From contig JAYOIK010000025.1 of NCBI GenBank assembly GCA_038118725.1, forward strand, positions 1 through 61,488: DNA of 61,488 nucleotides. Direction: 5' to 3'. Under the pieces are notes generated by a model. That model did no database searches, was not told where the DNA came from, and saw nothing but the letters and a program-made list of their open reading frames with translations. Positions 1 to 7,797 of the stretch are shown piece by piece. Position 1 is the stretch's first letter, and every line of letters starts with the position of its first letter. The DNA comes from JADHLJ01 sp038118725. Its GTDB lineage: Bacteria > Pseudomonadota > Alphaproteobacteria > Thalassobaculales > Thalassobaculaceae. The translations under genes and the position numbers were made by a program.

Positions 1-207
1 GGCGTGGCAGTGACCCTCGACAAAGCCGGGCATCAACACCTTGTCCGCGAACCGGTCATCGAGGCTGAAATCGCCGAAGCCCTTGACGGTCTCAAGATCG
101 CCGACCCCGAGCACCCGTCCCTCGCGAACCGCCACATGGGTGGCGTCGGGGAGGTAGGAATTCATCGTGATGATCCGTCGCGCGGCGAAAATCGTTATGT
201 CGGTCAA
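1..207 (-). CDS. amidohydrolase family protein, N-terminal part (cut by window edge)
   Basis: Reading the minus strand from a TTG at 205-207 gives 69 residues that run off the left edge. They begin with a small beta-strand domain typical of composite amidohydrolases and end in the metal-binding signature PGFVEGHCHA, whose HxH would bind the catalytic metal. The layout (short N-terminal strand domain, then HxH near residue 66) fits the Amidohydro_1/Amidohydro_3 superfamily; substrate cannot be told. TTG is chosen because a GGGAG ribosome binding site lies about six bases upstream and no better start precedes it. The next gene upstream on the same strand is the flavin monooxygenase at 245-1513, so the two may be co-transcribed. 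The missing C-terminal part prevents a finer call. Confidence 0.7.
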   Translation of the reverse strand, partial: MTDITIFAARRIITMNSYLPDATHVAVREGRVLGVGDLETVKGFGDFSLDDRFADKVLMPGFVEGHCHA

Positions 208-244
208 GGGAGAACTCCCGGATTGTCGAGCGCGGGAGCCGGCG

Positions 245-1513
245 TCAGCCGCGAGTCCCGCCTGTCGATTGGTGATAGGCCATGTAACCACGGTGGGTGG
301 CGATATGATGGGCGATATAGTTCGCGTCGTGCCATACTCCCCATATGAAGGACGACCCGCGCCGGGCCAGCCATGGCAGGCCGAGGAAATAGACTCCGGA
401 TTCACCGGACACGCCCCGCTGATGCCTGGGCTTGCCGGCCTCGTCGAAGGCGTCGACCTTGAGCCAGTCGTAATCGGCGTTATAGCCCGTCGCCCAAATG
501 ATCGAGGTCACGCCGGCTTGTCCAAGGTCCAGGTCGAGGATCGGGTTGGCGATGCACTCCGCGACCACGGGGAACACCCGCGCCTCGGGCTCCTCCGGCA
601 AGTCCAGGCCGTTGCGCGCGACATAGGCGTCGGCCTGGTCAAGGATCGAGAGATAATCCGCGTCGCCTTTTTCCAACAGCTCGGCAAGACCCGGCGCGAA
701 GCTCATCACACCGTCGCGCCAGGCTAGCGCCCGACCGACCAGGGTCATGCCACGCGCTGCCAGGGCGCGAAAGTCCACGGTATAGCCGCCATGCGCGCCG
801 CTCACCGCGATGGTCACATGCTCGGTGTCGGGCGCCGGAGCCTCGATATCCCAAAGCCCGAGAACCCCCAGCCACCAGCAATAGTCATGGCCGCGATAGC
901 GCCTGGGATAGCGGCTATGCGGGCCGACCGACAGATAGACCCGCCGTCCGGCCCGGAGCAACTCGTCGGCGATCTGGGTACCGGAAGACCCGGCCCCGAC
1001 CACCAGCACGGCGCCGTCGGGCATCTGGTCCGGATTTCGATAGGCGTTGGAGTGAATCTGAAGCAACTCGGCACCCTCCGGCACCAGGGCCGGCATGACC
1101 GGTTTCTGGAAAGGTCCGGTCGCCGCGACCACGTAGGCGGCGTCGATTACCCCCTCCGAGGTTCGCGCGCGAAAGCCCGGGCGTCCGGCGTTTCGGCGTA
1201 CTTCCTCGACCGCCACACCGCACCGGACCGGCGCCTTGATCCGGGCCGCGTAATCCTCGAAATAATCCGCGACGGCGTCTTTGTGAGGGAAGGCATCCGG
1301 GTCGGTCCCCGAGAATTCCAGGCCCGGGAATCGATCGTGCCAGGCCGGGCCGTTGGCGACCAGGCTATCCCAGCGCCCGGTGCGCCAGCGCTCGGCGATC
1401 CGGTCGCGCTCAAGGACCACGTGCTCCAAGCCGCGATCGCTCAGGTGCTCGCTCATGGCGATCCCCGCCTGCCCGCCACCGACGACGAGCACCTCGACTT
1501 TCTCGACGGCCAT
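245..1513 (-). CDS. FAD/NAD(P)-dependent monooxygenase, flavin-containing monooxygenase (CzcO/TrkA-like) type
   Basis: A 422-residue flavoprotein. An FAD-binding Rossmann motif GGGQAG lies at residues 12-17, a second dinucleotide motif GAGSSG in the middle binds NADPH, and an ATGYN motif near the C-terminal third is typical of class B flavin monooxygenases. Such enzymes oxygenate N, S or carbonyl carbon atoms of small substrates using NADPH and O2. No signal peptide or membrane segment is seen, so it is probably cytoplasmic. Its ATG lies only 4 bases from the stop of the aminotransferase upstream, and the partial amidohydrolase follows it, suggesting a three-gene catabolic operon. Substrate unknown; a Baeyer-Villiger or N-hydroxylating role are both possible. 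Confidence 0.82.
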   Translation of the reverse strand: MAVEKVEVLVVGGGQAGIAMSEHLSDRGLEHVVLERDRIAERWRTGRWDSLVANGPAWHDRFPGLEFSGTDPDAFPHKDAVADYFEDYAARIKAPVRCGVAVEEVRRNAGRPGFRARTSEGVIDAAYVVAATGPFQKPVMPALVPEGAELLQIHSNAYRNPDQMPDGAVLVVGAGSSGTQIADELLRAGRRVYLSVGPHSRYPRRYRGHDYCWWLGVLGLWDIEAPAPDTEHVTIAVSGAHGGYTVDFRALAARGMTLVGRALAWRDGVMSFAPGLAELLEKGDADYLSILDQADAYVARNGLDLPEEPEARVFPVVAECIANPILDLDLGQAGVTSIIWATGYNADYDWLKVDAFDEAGKPRHQRGVSGESGVYFLGLPWLARRGSSFIWGVWHDANYIAHHIATHRGYMAYHQSTGGTRG

Positions 1514-1517
1514 CTCC

Positions 1518-2717
1518 CTAACTCAAGGCCGCGCAAGCACGTTGAATGCGGGTACAAGCCTCCATCAACTCCTCGGTGCTTTGGGCATAGGAGATCCGGA
1601 AATGCGGCGACACGCCGTAGGCCCCGCCATGCACCACCGCGACATTCTCGGTCTCCAGGAGGTAAAGCACGAAGTCGCGGTCATTCTCGATGATCTTACC
1701 GCCGGGGGTCTTCTTGCCGATCACCTCGGCGCAGCTGGGATAGACGTAGAACGCCCCCTTGGGCACCGGACAGGACAGGCCCTTGGTCTGATTAACCATC
1801 GAGACCACCAGGTCCCGGCGTTCCTGGAAGGACTTAGCCTGCTCGGCGATGAAGTCCTGGGGACCGGTCAACGCCGCGATGGCGGCGGCCTGACCGACCG
1901 AGCTGGCGCCGGACGTGACCAGGGATTGCAGCTTGGTCATCTGCTGGATCATCGCCGCCGGGGCCGCCGCGTAGCCGACCCGCCAGCCGGTCATGGCATA
2001 GGCCTTGGATACGCCGTTCGCGGTCACCGTGCGATCCCGTAGCGCCGGCTCGACCTGGACCATGGTGGCGAATTTCATCCCGTCGAAGGTGATGTGCTCA
2101 TAGATGTCATCCATGATCACGCCGACATGCTCGTGCCGCAGCAGCACATCCGCCAACCCGCGCAGCTCCGCCGCCTCGTAGACCGCGCCGGTCGGATTGT
2201 TCGGCGAATTCAACAGCAACCAGCGGGTGTTCGGCGTGATCGCCACTTCCAGTTGCTCGGGCGTGATCTTGAAGTCCTGCTCGACCCCGCAAGGCACGAT
2301 CACCGCCTTGCCGCCGGTGAACTTCACCATGTCGATATAGGCGACGTAGTACGGCGCCGGCAGGATCACCTCGTCGCCCACGTCGGTGCCGGCCATCAGC
2401 GCGTTGTAGATCACCTGCTTGGAGCCGTTGCCGATGATGATCTCGTCGCGGGAAAACTCCAGGCCGTTCTCGCGGCGGAACTTCTCGACCACCACGTCCT
2501 TCAGTTCCGCGCTGCCACTGATCGTGGTGTATTTAGTCTCGCCGCGAAGCGCCGCGTCACGGGCCGCGTCGATGACATGGGCCGGGGTCGGAAAATCAGG
2601 CTGACCCGAGGCGAGCGCGATGACGTCGATCCCCTCGGCCTTCATCTCCCGCGCCTTCTGCGACATCATCGCGCTGGGAGAGGTTTGGATACGGTCCATG
2701 TGGCGCGCGAACTTCAT
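1518..2717 (-). CDS. pyridoxal-phosphate-dependent aspartate aminotransferase, class I
   Basis: 399 residues. Class I aminotransferase fold with the substrate/PLP motif NSPNNPTG at about 170-177, the DDIYEH aspartate that binds the pyridine nitrogen near 203-204, and the PLP lysine K238 in NGVSKAYAMTGWRVGY. This matches the AATase I-gamma/AatA type common in alphaproteobacteria (aspartate + 2-oxoglutarate to oxaloacetate + glutamate, often also prephenate or aromatic activity). The start is the ATG at 2717 because a GAGGAAA ribosome binding site lies just upstream; the open frame extends to 2846 but that extension has no family similarity. It leads a minus-strand group with the flavin monooxygenase 4 bases downstream. 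Confidence 0.9.
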   Translation of the reverse strand: MKFARHMDRIQTSPSAMMSQKAREMKAEGIDVIALASGQPDFPTPAHVIDAARDAALRGETKYTTISGSAELKDVVVEKFRRENGLEFSRDEIIIGNGSKQVIYNALMAGTDVGDEVILPAPYYVAYIDMVKFTGGKAVIVPCGVEQDFKITPEQLEVAITPNTRWLLLNSPNNPTGAVYEAAELRGLADVLLRHEHVGVIMDDIYEHITFDGMKFATMVQVEPALRDRTVTANGVSKAYAMTGWRVGYAAAPAAMIQQMTKLQSLVTSGASSVGQAAAIAALTGPQDFIAEQAKSFQERRDLVVSMVNQTKGLSCPVPKGAFYVYPSCAEVIGKKTPGGKIIENDRDFVLYLLETENVAVVHGGAYGVSPHFRISYAQSTEELMEACTRIQRACAALS

Positions 2718-2847
2718 GACGGTGACTTTCCTCGTGGCGAGATACGACGCGTTCATCCGGCGTCGGGGCGGCGAGGTGGCAGAGTAACCGGAACCAGGCG
2801 ATAGGGAAACGGCGAGGAGGTCCGGCGTTGGAGTTCCCGCGCCCAAA

Positions 2848-4224
2848 CTAGATCGGCAGGCTCATCCGGGCGCGCAAACCACCAGCCGGCCCGTCATCGA
2901 GGCTCAAATCACCGCCGTGGCTGCGCGCGATATCCCGCGCGATGGTAAGGCCGAGCCCGGTACCTCCGGTCTTCGGGTTGCGCGAGGCATCGAGGCGGAA
3001 GAAGGGCTTGAAAACATCCTCGCGGTTCGCCTTGGGAATACCGGGGCCATCGTCATCGACGGTGATCAAAACCGTCGCCTGATCGATCTCCAGCGACACG
3101 GTGACACGATCCGCGTAACGCTTGGCGTTGGTGATGAGGTTGGCGAGCGCGCGCTTCAGCGCCTGAGGCCGCGCCTCCAGCACGAAGGAGGCGCTCTCCG
3201 GCAAGGCCAGGGTGATCAAGGAGCCGTCACGCTTTTCGGCGCCGACGACATCGGATACCAGAGCGACAAGGTCGGTCGGCGACGGCGTTTCGGTTCCCTC
3301 GCCGCGCGCGAAGGCTAGATACCCCTCGACCATGCGTTCCATGTCCTGAACGTCGCTCTTCAATTCGCTGATCTCGGGGTTGTCTCCCAGCATCGCAAGC
3401 TGGAGCTTAATGCGGGTCAGCGGCGTTCTGAGATCATGCGACACACCGGCCAGCATCTCGGTGCGCTGGGCGAATTGACCGCGCAGTCTCTCGTGCATCT
3501 GACGAAACGCCTCGGCCGCCTGACGAACCTCGGCGGCCCCTTCCGAGCGGAACTCCTCAACCTCGCGGCCCATGCCGAAATTGCGCGCGGCGATCGCCAG
3601 CCGGCGGATCGGGCGGATCTGGTTGCGCATGAAGACGATCGCCACCGCGAACAGCACCAGCGAACTGCCGACCATCCACATCAAGAAGATATAGGGGGTC
3701 GAGCTGTAGAGACGTTTCTCGTGAACATCCACGCTCAGCACCCCATCGGCCAATTGGACCAGAACCACGACCCGTCGGTTCCCACTCGCCGTGTCGATCT
3801 GAAACGGGCGACGAACCCGCTCGTCCATGGCATCCGCCAGCGTCATCTCGACCCGGTCCCGATTGGCGGTCCTCGGATCGTTGGTCAGAATCTCGCTCGG
3901 CCGATAAACAATGATCATATGCAGCAGTTCACGCGCCCGCCGGGCGATATCCTCTACCTCCTCGGGCGGCGGCAGCGGCGACATCGCGTCGACGACATAG
4001 GAGATGTCGCCAGCCAGCATATGCGCCAGACGCCGGGTCATCGTGTCCCAATGCCGGTCGAAGAACACGAAGGTCGAAATCGCCTGCATCAAAATCAAGG
4101 GCGTGACGATGATCAGCAACGATCGAACGAACAGTGTTTTCGGAAGGAACCGCTTGATCCTGGGCTCGGCCCGGTCCGGTTCCAGCAAGCCGACCCGCTC
4201 CCGGCGTCCCGCCGTATCGCTCAT
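2848..4224 (-). CDS. EnvZ-like membrane sensor histidine kinase
   Basis: 458 residues. Two membrane segments (about 31-55 and 177-199) bracket a periplasmic sensor loop of roughly 120 residues; a HAMP linker follows, then HisKA with phospho-accepting H263 in VSHDLRTPLTR, then a HATPase domain with N box (NLITNAKRY), G1 (DDDGPGIP) and G2 (GTGLGLTIA). Architecture and length match the EnvZ class of osmosensing kinases. Its ATG overlaps the stop of the response regulator by four bases (ATGA at 4221-4224), so the two are translationally coupled and surely cognate. All catalytic motifs look intact. The signal is unknown; osmolarity or redox are guesses from the family. Confidence 0.92.
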   Translation of the reverse strand: MSDTAGRRERVGLLEPDRAEPRIKRFLPKTLFVRSLLIIVTPLILMQAISTFVFFDRHWDTMTRRLAHMLAGDISYVVDAMSPLPPPEEVEDIARRARELLHMIIVYRPSEILTNDPRTANRDRVEMTLADAMDERVRRPFQIDTASGNRRVVVLVQLADGVLSVDVHEKRLYSSTPYIFLMWMVGSSLVLFAVAIVFMRNQIRPIRRLAIAARNFGMGREVEEFRSEGAAEVRQAAEAFRQMHERLRGQFAQRTEMLAGVSHDLRTPLTRIKLQLAMLGDNPEISELKSDVQDMERMVEGYLAFARGEGTETPSPTDLVALVSDVVGAEKRDGSLITLALPESASFVLEARPQALKRALANLITNAKRYADRVTVSLEIDQATVLITVDDDGPGIPKANREDVFKPFFRLDASRNPKTGGTGLGLTIARDIARSHGGDLSLDDGPAGGLRARMSLPI

Positions 4225-4916
4225 GGATCAACTCTCAGAATATAACCGAGGCCGCGAACCGTCTGAAGATAGCGCGGAAACTTCGGGTCCTCCTCGAGCT
4301 TGCGGCGTAGACGGGTGACTTGCACGTCAACGGTCCTGGTATTGCCGTTCACGGCATTGCAGGCCAGCAAATCCTCGCGGCTAAGCGGTTGCCCCGGGCG
4401 ATCAACGAAAGCGCGCAGCAGCCCGGTCTCCGCCTCGGTAAGCCGAACCCGACGGTCGCCGCGAAACAGCTGATCCAGTCGGGGATCGAAACGCATCTCA
4501 CCGAAACGCACGGCATCGTCATTCGCCATTGCCCGCGGCACCTCCGCGACCCGGCGCAGGATGGTACGGATACGCAGCAACAGTTCCCTCGGCTCGAAGG
4601 GTTTGGGCAGGTAATCATCCGCGCCGCTCTCCAGCCCGGTGATCCTGTCCTCGGCCTCTCCCATCGCCGTCAGCAGCAGGATCGGCACCCCGTTGTTCCG
4701 GCGCAGATCACGAGTCAACTCCAACCCGGTTTCTCCCGGCATCATCACGTCCAGCACAATCAGATCATACGCCAGACCGCCGAGCCGTCGCCGCGCTTCG
4801 TCGGCATCCCCGGCCTCGGTCACCCGAAAACCGTTCTCGCTCAGAAATCTGTGCAAAAGCGCCCGCAACCGGCTGTCGTCGTCGACAACCAGAATATGCG
4901 GCAGATCATCGGCCAT
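4221..4916 (-). CDS. OmpR/PetR-type response regulator transcription factor
   Basis: 231 residues: receiver domain at 1-120 with acidic pocket DDD (12-14) and phospho-acceptor D56 in VLDVMMPGETG, conserved T/K positions (LLTAMGE, LPKPFEPREL), then an OmpR-type winged helix ending in RTVDVQVTRLRRKLE and GLGYIL. The start at 4916 removes a non-conserved extension that would run to 4994 and overlap the upstream gene. It lies 14 bases downstream of a MarR-family gene and is coupled to the EnvZ-like kinase. MarR plus OmpR order resembles petP-petR of Rhodobacter capsulatus, known there to be needed for respiratory and photosynthetic growth; the correspondence here is inference from order and family only. 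Confidence 0.93.
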   Translation of the reverse strand: MADDLPHILVVDDDSRLRALLHRFLSENGFRVTEAGDADEARRRLGGLAYDLIVLDVMMPGETGLELTRDLRRNNGVPILLLTAMGEAEDRITGLESGADDYLPKPFEPRELLLRIRTILRRVAEVPRAMANDDAVRFGEMRFDPRLDQLFRGDRRVRLTEAETGLLRAFVDRPGQPLSREDLLACNAVNGNTRTVDVQVTRLRRKLEEDPKFPRYLQTVRGLGYILRVDP

Positions 4917-4930
4917 GATCGGGTCGAGTG

Positions 4931-5455
4931 CTATGGTCGCGTCTCCCTGGAACCGCCGTCGGGCGCGGTCTCGCCGGTACTCTCGAAGCGCCAACGATCG
5001 GCGCTATCCATGATTCCATGCATTACCGCCTTGAAACCCTCCACCGCCTCGGCGCCCGCCGCTTCATAAGCTCCTTGGATGCGTTTTCTCTGCCGCGCGG
5101 TGAGCGCCCGCTCCAACGCCACGCCCTTTTCCGTCAATCGCAATAGCCGCTTGCGCCGATCATCCATCGCCATGTGTTGCTCGATATAGCCCTCGCGCAG
5201 CAACTGGCTCAGCACCCGTGACAGGCTCTGTTTGGTGATCTTGAGGATTTCCAGCAACTGCGTGACGGTAATGTCCGGATTGCTGCCGACGAAATAGATC
5301 GCCCGGTGATGCGCGCGACCAAGACCGGTTCCCGCGAGCATCGCATCCGGCTCGCCGGTGAAATCCCGATAAGCGAAGAACAGCATCTCGATGGCCCGGC
5401 GCAATTCCGCCTCCCGAAGGAACCGGGGCTGGGAAGCGTCTTTTACGTCAGCCAT
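4931..5455 (-). CDS. MarR-family (PetP-like) transcriptional regulator
   Basis: 174 residues with a winged helix at about 60-125: NPDITVTQLLEILKITKQSLSRVL forms the helix-turn-helix and DDRRKRLLRLTEKG the wing, both diagnostic of MarR. It is the first gene of a minus-strand operon with the OmpR-type regulator (14 bases on) and the kinase. It is divergent from ilvE, and its start codon lies immediately beside a strong ilvE promoter, so it is well placed to control ilvE as well as its own operon. An atypical, short acidic/polar C-terminal tail follows the last helix. The ligand is unknown. Confidence 0.88.
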   Translation of the reverse strand: MADVKDASQPRFLREAELRRAIEMLFFAYRDFTGEPDAMLAGTGLGRAHHRAIYFVGSNPDITVTQLLEILKITKQSLSRVLSQLLREGYIEQHMAMDDRRKRLLRLTEKGVALERALTARQRKRIQGAYEAAGAEAVEGFKAVMHGIMDSADRWRFESTGETAPDGGSRETRP

Positions 5456-5456
5456 A

Positions 5457-5485
5457 TTGACATATTTTCCTCTGAATGTTATTGT
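5457..5485 (+). promoter_or_regulatory. sigma-70-type promoter of ilvE with extended -10
   Basis: TTGACA at 5457-5462 is a perfect -35. After exactly 17 bases comes TATTGT at 5480-5485 preceded by TG at 5477-5478 (an extended -10). This would give an mRNA start near 5492 and an ~88-base leader before the ilvE ATG. The -35 abuts the start codon of the divergent MarR gene. Confidence 0.6.
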
Positions 5486-5495
5486 AATCCCCAGG

Positions 5496-5545
5496 ATCGC
5501 GAAACATTATGACCCTTAATCACAGGTTCGGGCGCTTTTCGCGAT
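5496..5545. promoter_or_regulatory. 9-bp inverted repeat in the MarR/ilvE intergenic region
   Basis: ATCGCGAAA at 5496-5504 and TTTCGCGAT at 5537-5545 form a perfect inverted repeat separated by 32 bases, downstream of the proposed ilvE start of transcription. It could be a pair of regulator sites or a leader hairpin. Assignment to the MarR protein is a guess. Confidence 0.4.
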
Positions 5546-5580
5546 ATTACCGAGGAAAACGCTTCACAGGAAACACCGCC

Positions 5581-6483
5581 ATGTCCCTGATTCCCTTCGA
5601 TGATCGCGACGGCTCGATTTGGTTCGATGGCCGTATGATTGATTGGCGCGACGCCAAACTCCATGTGCTTAGTCACGGTCTCCATTATGCCAGTTCCGTG
5701 TTCGAGGGCGAACGGGTTTATAGCGGCCGGATTTTCAAATCCCGCGAGCACACCGAGCGGCTACACAAATCCGCCGGCATTCTGGGCTTCGAGATTCCCT
5801 ATTCGGTCGATGAGATCGAGGCCGCGAAGCTCGCCCTGGTCGAGAAAATGGGCATCGTCGACGGCTATGTCCGGCCCATCGCCTGGCGCGGCAGCAACAT
5901 GATGGGCGTGTCCGCCCAACAAGCCGGCGTGCATCTGGCGATCGCGATCTGGGAGTGGCCGTCCTATTTCGACGCCGAGGCCAAGAAGAAGGGCATCCAG
6001 CTCGGGATCTCGAAATGGCGCCGTCCGTCACCGCAATCGGCGCCGACCGACAGCAAGGCCGCGGGCCTCTACATGATCTGCACCCTCTCCAAGCACGAGG
6101 CCGAGGCCGAGGGCCTGCACGACGCCCTGATGTTGGACTATCGCGGCCAGATCGCCGAGGCGACCGGCGCGAATATCTTCTTTGTCATGGATGACGGCAA
6201 GATCCACACGCCGACCCCGGACTGTTTCCTGGATGGGATCACCCGTCGCACGGTGATCGGCCTGGCCAAGAAGCGGGGCTATGAAATCGTCGAGCGCGCG
6301 ATCATGCCCGAGGAAATGGCCAAGGCAAGCGAGTGCTTCCTGACCGGCACCGCCGCCGAGGTCACGCCGGTCGGCAAGATCGGCGAATACAGCTTCACCC
6401 CAGGCGAGATCTCCGCCAATCTCGACGCGGATTACGTCGCTCTGGTGAACGGTCGTTCGGAAGCCGCGGTCGCCGCCGAGTAA
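5581..6483 (+). CDS. ilvE: branched-chain amino acid aminotransferase
   Basis: 300 residues, fold type IV PLP enzyme. The conserved lysine in the DSKAAGLYM stretch holds PLP, and EATGANIFFV plus the GITRRTVI motif bind the cofactor phosphate, as in IlvE. It performs the last step of Leu, Ile and Val synthesis (2-oxo acid + glutamate). Start 5581 is chosen because an AGGAAA ribosome binding site precedes it and the family N-terminus (IWFDGRMIDW) follows closely; the frame is open back to 5509 but that part is not conserved. It is divergent from the MarR regulator, has its own strong promoter and ends at a clear terminator. Length is normal. Confidence 0.93.
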   Translation: MSLIPFDDRDGSIWFDGRMIDWRDAKLHVLSHGLHYASSVFEGERVYSGRIFKSREHTERLHKSAGILGFEIPYSVDEIEAAKLALVEKMGIVDGYVRPIAWRGSNMMGVSAQQAGVHLAIAIWEWPSYFDAEAKKKGIQLGISKWRRPSPQSAPTDSKAAGLYMICTLSKHEAEAEGLHDALMLDYRGQIAEATGANIFFVMDDGKIHTPTPDCFLDGITRRTVIGLAKKRGYEIVERAIMPEEMAKASECFLTGTAAEVTPVGKIGEYSFTPGEISANLDADYVALVNGRSEAAVAAE

Positions 6484-6517
6484 GGTGTCCCGCGCCGGGC
6501 CAGGCCGAGAAAAATCG

Positions 6518-6551
6518 GGAGAGCCTCGAGAAAATCGAGGCTCTCCTTTTT
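6518..6551 (+). terminator. rho-independent terminator of ilvE
   Basis: A perfect 12-bp stem (6518-6529 with 6535-6546), 5-base loop GAAAA, followed by TTTTT at 6547-6551. It lies 35 bases after ilvE and also separates it from the convergent citrate-synthase-family gene. Confidence 0.93.
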
Positions 6552-6587
6552 CATGCGTCCGTTTTCCGGAGCGGCGTTGGATAGGCA

Positions 6588-7688
6588 CTATCCCGCCGCC
6601 GCCAGGGCCACGGTTTCTCCCTCCGGAAGCGGACCTACATAAGACGATAGCGGGCGCATCAAGCGACCGGTGGCGATCTGCTCACGGGCATGCGCGGTCC
6701 AACCGAGCACCCGAGCGGCGGCGAAAAGCGGCGTGAAGAACCGGCGATCAATCCCCACCGCCTCAAGCAGAAGCGCGGTGTAGAACTCCACATTGGTATC
6801 GAGCCCTCGACCGGGATAGCGACGGGCGAGAGTCTCGCGGGCGGTGTTTTCCACAGCCTCGGCTAGCGCCACCCGATTGTCGTCGCGCGCGCCGAAACGT
6901 GTCAGCACCGCCTTCAGAACATCGGCTCTCGGATCGCGCCGTCGATAGATCCTGTGACCGAACCCCATCAGCCGCTCGCCATCTCCCAGATGCCGATCCA
7001 TCCAGGGTTGGATTCCGGCCTCGCCGCCGATCTCGTCCAGCATGTTCAGTACCGGTCCCGGCGCGCCGCCATGTAGCGGGCCCTTCAACGCGCCAATGCC
7101 GCCGGTCACCGCCGAGACCACATCCGACTGGGTCGAGGCGATGACCCGCGCTGTGAAGGTCGAGGCGTTCATGCCGTGATCCGCGACCGTCACCAGATAG
7201 GTCTCAAGCGCCCGTGTCCGATCCTCCTCCGCGGCGCCGAAAAGCATCCGACAGAAATCGGCGGCATGCGCGAGAGACGGGTCCGGCGCGATCCAGGTCT
7301 CCCCGCTTTTCCCACGGTGCAGCGCCGCCAGCATCACCGTCGCCATCGCCGTCACGTCCAGGCTTTCCTGTTTTGCGTTGGAACAAGGTACGGATGCCAC
7401 GGCCAGACGCAGCGCGTCGATCGGCTCCATGCCGCGACAAAGCGCGAGCAGCGCCGGCACCCGTTCCGCCATCCTACCCCGCGCCGCGCCGAGATCGACC
7501 AGCATTGATCGCGCCGCCCGTCCGGCCTCCGCGTCATCCCGCCAGAGCAAGGCCGCCATGGCCTCGAAATCATGCGAGATGACAAGGTCCTCGATTTGAT
7601 AACCCCGAACGATCAGGGTTCCGTTCTCGCCATCCACACGACTGATGCTGGTTTCCGCCGCGACAACACCGTCTAACCCCTCGGACAT
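6588..7688 (-). CDS. citrate synthase family protein (citrate/2-methylcitrate synthase-like)
   Basis: 366 residues, shorter than hexameric Gram-negative citrate synthase (~430) and like the short CitA/PrpC-type enzymes. Catalytic His in GPLHGG is H206 and in GFGHRIYRRRDPR is H245. The third catalytic position, normally Asp in NVDFYSG, reads NVEFYTA, so it is Glu301. The substrate-binding ARVLGWTAHAREQ region and a C-terminal MRPLSSYVG are present. Start 7688 follows a GGAGACGAG ribosome binding site; upstream extension to 7751 is unsupported. It is divergent from a second, DNA-binding-domain-fused member of the same family. Condensation of acetyl- or propionyl-CoA with oxaloacetate is expected; which, and whether activity is altered by the Glu, is open. 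Confidence 0.85.
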   Translation of the reverse strand: MSEGLDGVVAAETSISRVDGENGTLIVRGYQIEDLVISHDFEAMAALLWRDDAEAGRAARSMLVDLGAARGRMAERVPALLALCRGMEPIDALRLAVASVPCSNAKQESLDVTAMATVMLAALHRGKSGETWIAPDPSLAHAADFCRMLFGAAEEDRTRALETYLVTVADHGMNASTFTARVIASTQSDVVSAVTGGIGALKGPLHGGAPGPVLNMLDEIGGEAGIQPWMDRHLGDGERLMGFGHRIYRRRDPRADVLKAVLTRFGARDDNRVALAEAVENTARETLARRYPGRGLDTNVEFYTALLLEAVGIDRRFFTPLFAAARVLGWTAHAREQIATGRLMRPLSSYVGPLPEGETVALAAAG

Positions 7689-7742
7689 GATCTCGTCTCC
7701 AGTTCCATGTTTTCCATGCGGGGATATTGACGGCGAATTAAG

Positions 7743-7773
7743 ATTGATCAATATTGATTGACATAATCAATAT
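7743..7773. promoter_or_regulatory. AT-rich palindromes between the two citrate-synthase-family genes (probable operator)
   Basis: ATTGATCAAT at 7743-7752 is a perfect palindrome, overlapped by a second inverted repeat ATATTGATT-5 bases-AATCAATAT (7751-7773, 9 bp each arm). Both repeat the half site ATTGAT, in a 109-bp divergent promoter region much richer in A+T than its surroundings. The HTH domain of the neighbouring fused protein is the natural candidate to bind here. Confidence 0.6.
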
Positions 7774-7797
7774 ACCGTCCGTTGCGGGATTCATCCC

